A DNA stretch of 20,151 nucleotides from a virus. A program made the translations under genes and the position numbers. Location of the stretch: positions 1 to 20,151 of the IMG/VR virus record IMGVR_UViG_3300008735_000127; one strand, written 5' to 3'. The notes beneath the pieces are model-generated. The model did not search any database. It saw only the letters and a list, made by a program, of their open reading frames with translations, and was not told the origin of the DNA. Numbering within the stretch: the first letter of the stretch is position 1; every line of letters starts with the position of its first letter. Shown here one piece after another: positions 18,289-20,151 of this stretch.

Positions 18289-20151
18289 AGAGTTGGTTGC
18301 AAATCTTTTAATTTTTGTAGTGTGTTTAAACTATCTCCTGCTAATTGGTAGAAGGCATTTATATTATCACCTATATAAGCATCAGCATAGATAACTCTAG
18401 GCTCATACCAATCATCTTTTCTAGGAATACTTCTACCATAGTAGTCTGTAAATCCTGCGTTGTATCCTAAGTAAGCTACTAAAGTAGATTGATCTCCATA
18501 CTGTCCTGTCTCTTGTTGATAAGTTTCAGCTTCTTGTTGTTGACTTTGAATATTCTGTGCAATAATTTGGTCAGCTATTTGGTCAGCTTCTGAAGCTGTA
18601 CCTGCATCAACTACTGCATTATCAATCTGACCCTGCATGTCCTGTACCTGCACTTCAACTGTTGTAACCTGCGAAACTACCTGTGCAGTTTCTGTCATTG
18701 TTGTTGAAGTTGCTGTACTTGTAGTGGAACTTGCAGTAGAAGTTTCAGTTGTAGAACTTGCTACACTACTACTTGTATCAATACTTGTTGTAGCTGTCGT
18801 ATCTGTTGTAGGTTCTAAAGTTTGGGTAGCTACTTCTTCTGTTGAAGCTATTTCAACTGATAGAGTTTCTACAGTTGTTGTTGGTTCCATAACAGAAGTT
18901 TCCATTGTTGCAACACTACTGTCGGCATTGAATGAACTAAGAACTTGTTGTGTTTGCATAGCAGAACTAGCAACTTGAGCAGATATACTAGGCGAATTAC
19001 TAGTACTTATACCACCACTAGATACTGAACTGGCTACAGTAGTTATCGCAGTTGTTCCAACACTAAGACTACCACCAGAAGCGACTGTGTTACCTGTAGC
19101 ATGAACAGATGTACCTGCTGTTGTACCACTTACACTTTCTGTTGCGGATTGCACAGTATTAGCCACTACATTTAAAGCAGTTTCCATATCCATAGAACTA
19201 CTCTCTTCTCTTTCGGTAGTGCCAACTAACTCGACTTCTTCTAAGTCTTCTAGTACTACTTCTTCGTCTTCGGCTTCTGCGATCCACTCTTCTTCAAGGT
19301 CTTCGTAGATTTCTTCGATGGCTTCTTCCTCGAAACTTTCTTCTTCAGCTTCGACAAATTGCTCTTCAATAGTTTCTTGAGATTCTTCCATCTCTTCTTC
19401 AAACCATTCATCAAGTTCTTCTTCGTTTTCAAAAACCAAGTAGTTATCTTCTTCTTCATATTCGATATCCTCTGTTATGATTGTGTTAAACTCAAAGAGT
19501 TCTATGAACTCTTCCTCTTCTCCTACTACATTATAAACTAAATCATAGTCTGTATCATAGTGTTCTTCGTATACATCAAGTATATCTTCTTCATATATTG
19601 TTAATAAAGTTGGGTCTTCTTCATAACTATCTACAAAATATAAATCTTCTTCGTATATTTCATCAGGATGAAAATATTCTTCTTCAAAATAAAGTTCTTC
19701 TTCATAATAGTCTTCTTCATAGTCTTCTATAAACTCATCATATTCATCCATGTGTTCATCTAATTCTTCCCAAGTTTCTAAAGGAGAAGTATCCCAATCT
19801 ATCAAACCTTCCTCATTAAATGCTACATCTGTTCCATACCATTCGTCTACTTGTTCCTGCCCAAACTCTGCTAAATCTATTTCGTACCATTCTTCATCAG
19901 TAAATTCCATTCCGTTATATGGATCATCGTCATAACAATATGAAGGATCATCTATACAACTGTCTGTAACATACTCATCTTCGTACTCATAACCATAGTT
20001 ATCTTCTGAGTATTCATCTTCATAACCATAATCATATTCGTCTGGATTATAGTAAGCTACTGAAGCTTCTTGTGTATAACCTGCACATGAAGGACTGTAT
20101 TGAGGGTCTAGACTACATTGTAGATCGTCATAAGCATCCCAATACAACGGA
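18285..20151 (-). CDS. Partial large protein: acidic Tyr-rich region, Ser/Thr-rich linker, conserved-type C-terminus
   Basis: The frame is open to the window edge, so the 5' end lies beyond 20151; at least 621 residues are visible. Visible residues ~1-310 are extremely rich in Asp, Glu and Tyr, with about 33 Tyr in the first ~205. Residues ~315-500 are Ser/Thr/Val low complexity, mucin-like. Then a Gln-rich helix (~515-545) and a compact C-terminus with LGYNAGFTDYYGRSIP, DDWYEPRVIYADAYIGDN and a Leu-rich helix ending DLQPTL. I recall similar C-termini in virion-type proteins of marine phages, but no function. It is probably a virion or internal structural protein. It heads the visible part of the minus-strand cassette and is coupled to the 27-aa peptide by ATGA. 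Confidence 0.75.
   Translation of the reverse strand, partial: PLYWDAYDDLQCSLDPQYSPSCAGYTQEASVAYYNPDEYDYGYEDEYSEDNYGYEYEDEYVTDSCIDDPSYCYDDDPYNGMEFTDEEWYEIDLAEFGQEQVDEWYGTDVAFNEEGLIDWDTSPLETWEELDEHMDEYDEFIEDYEEDYYEEELYFEEEYFHPDEIYEEDLYFVDSYEEDPTLLTIYEEDILDVYEEHYDTDYDLVYNVVGEEEEFIELFEFNTIITEDIEYEEEDNYLVFENEEELDEWFEEEMEESQETIEEQFVEAEEESFEEEAIEEIYEDLEEEWIAEAEDEEVVLEDLEEVELVGTTEREESSSMDMETALNVVANTVQSATESVSGTTAGTSVHATGNTVASGGSLSVGTTAITTVASSVSSGGISTSNSPSISAQVASSAMQTQQVLSSFNADSSVATMETSVMEPTTTVETLSVEIASTEEVATQTLEPTTDTTATTSIDTSSSVASSTTETSTASSTTSTATSTTMTETAQVVSQVTTVEVQVQDMQGQIDNAVVDAGTASEADQIADQIIAQNIQSQQQEAETYQQETGQYGDQSTLVAYLGYNAGFTDYYGRSIPRKDDWYEPRVIYADAYIGDNINAFYQLAGDSLNTLQKLKDLQPTL

Noticed and set aside
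18637-18978. 113-aa Val-rich plus-strand frame
   Set aside because: Antisense image of Ser/Thr-rich codons of the large minus-strand gene; low complexity, no initiation signal.
19256-19459. 67-aa Lys-rich frame inside the acidic protein gene
   Set aside because: It is the shifted reading of GAA/GAG-rich codons on the same strand (poly-Glu becomes Lys-rich) and lies wholly within the larger gene.

Overview
The window looks like about half of an AT-rich marine tailed-phage genome. It carries T7-type replication genes (gp2.5-like SSB, primase-helicase, family A DNA polymerase, nuclease) plus families common in ocean phages: class I ribonucleotide reductase, 2OG-Fe(II) oxygenase, DUF3846, DUF3310 and GP88. 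No integrase, terminase, capsid gene, RNA polymerase or endolysin is visible. The low GC and gene content fit a phage of SAR11-like or similar pelagic bacteria, but the host is inferred.

Layout. 1-338 is a control region with a strong terminator, two perfect palindromes and two tandem copies of a 19-bp promoter-like element. The same element (TTGACA-N4-TGG-TATAAT) recurs before the small genes at 666, 1176, 2799 and 4281. 339-6369 is an early-type block of small, mostly unrecognised genes. It includes GP88, DUF3846, a possible WYL-like protein, a 44-residue zinc-ribbon protein and a 57-residue basic protein partly overlapped by a second frame. Inside this block lies an RNA locus (about 1398-1655 and 2097-2538): a series of long-stem RNA units joined by a repeated ACTTTTTAA linker and ending in a class II tRNA-Tyr(GTA). 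I do not recognise these units as any known RNA family.

6370-6549 is a second control region with a more conventional extended -10 promoter. It drives the replication module 6550-12055: SSB, a small acidic protein, a UUCG-capped terminator/attenuator, primase-helicase (TTG start), DNA polymerase, a GIY-YIG/T5orf172 nuclease (GTG start) and a PD-(D/E)XK exonuclease with a Cas4/AddB-like cysteine triad. 12027-16844 is a nucleotide-metabolism module: a DUF3310 protein, NrdA without an ATP cone, a 2OG oxygenase, a small protein and NrdB with all metal ligands and the radical tyrosine. These genes overlap or abut, which suggests one polycistronic unit that supplies dNTPs and copies DNA.

At about 16840 the coding strand switches, with convergent genes overlapping at their stops. 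The minus-strand block (20151 to 16837) is a virion/lysis-type cassette: a very acidic, Tyr-rich then Ser/Thr-rich protein running off the window, a 27-residue membrane peptide coupled by ATGA, a 37-residue basic peptide, a two-TM holin-like protein, a signal-peptide-bearing DUF481 outer-membrane barrel and a membrane-anchored coiled-coil protein. All calls come from reading the sequence and recalling families; no search was run.
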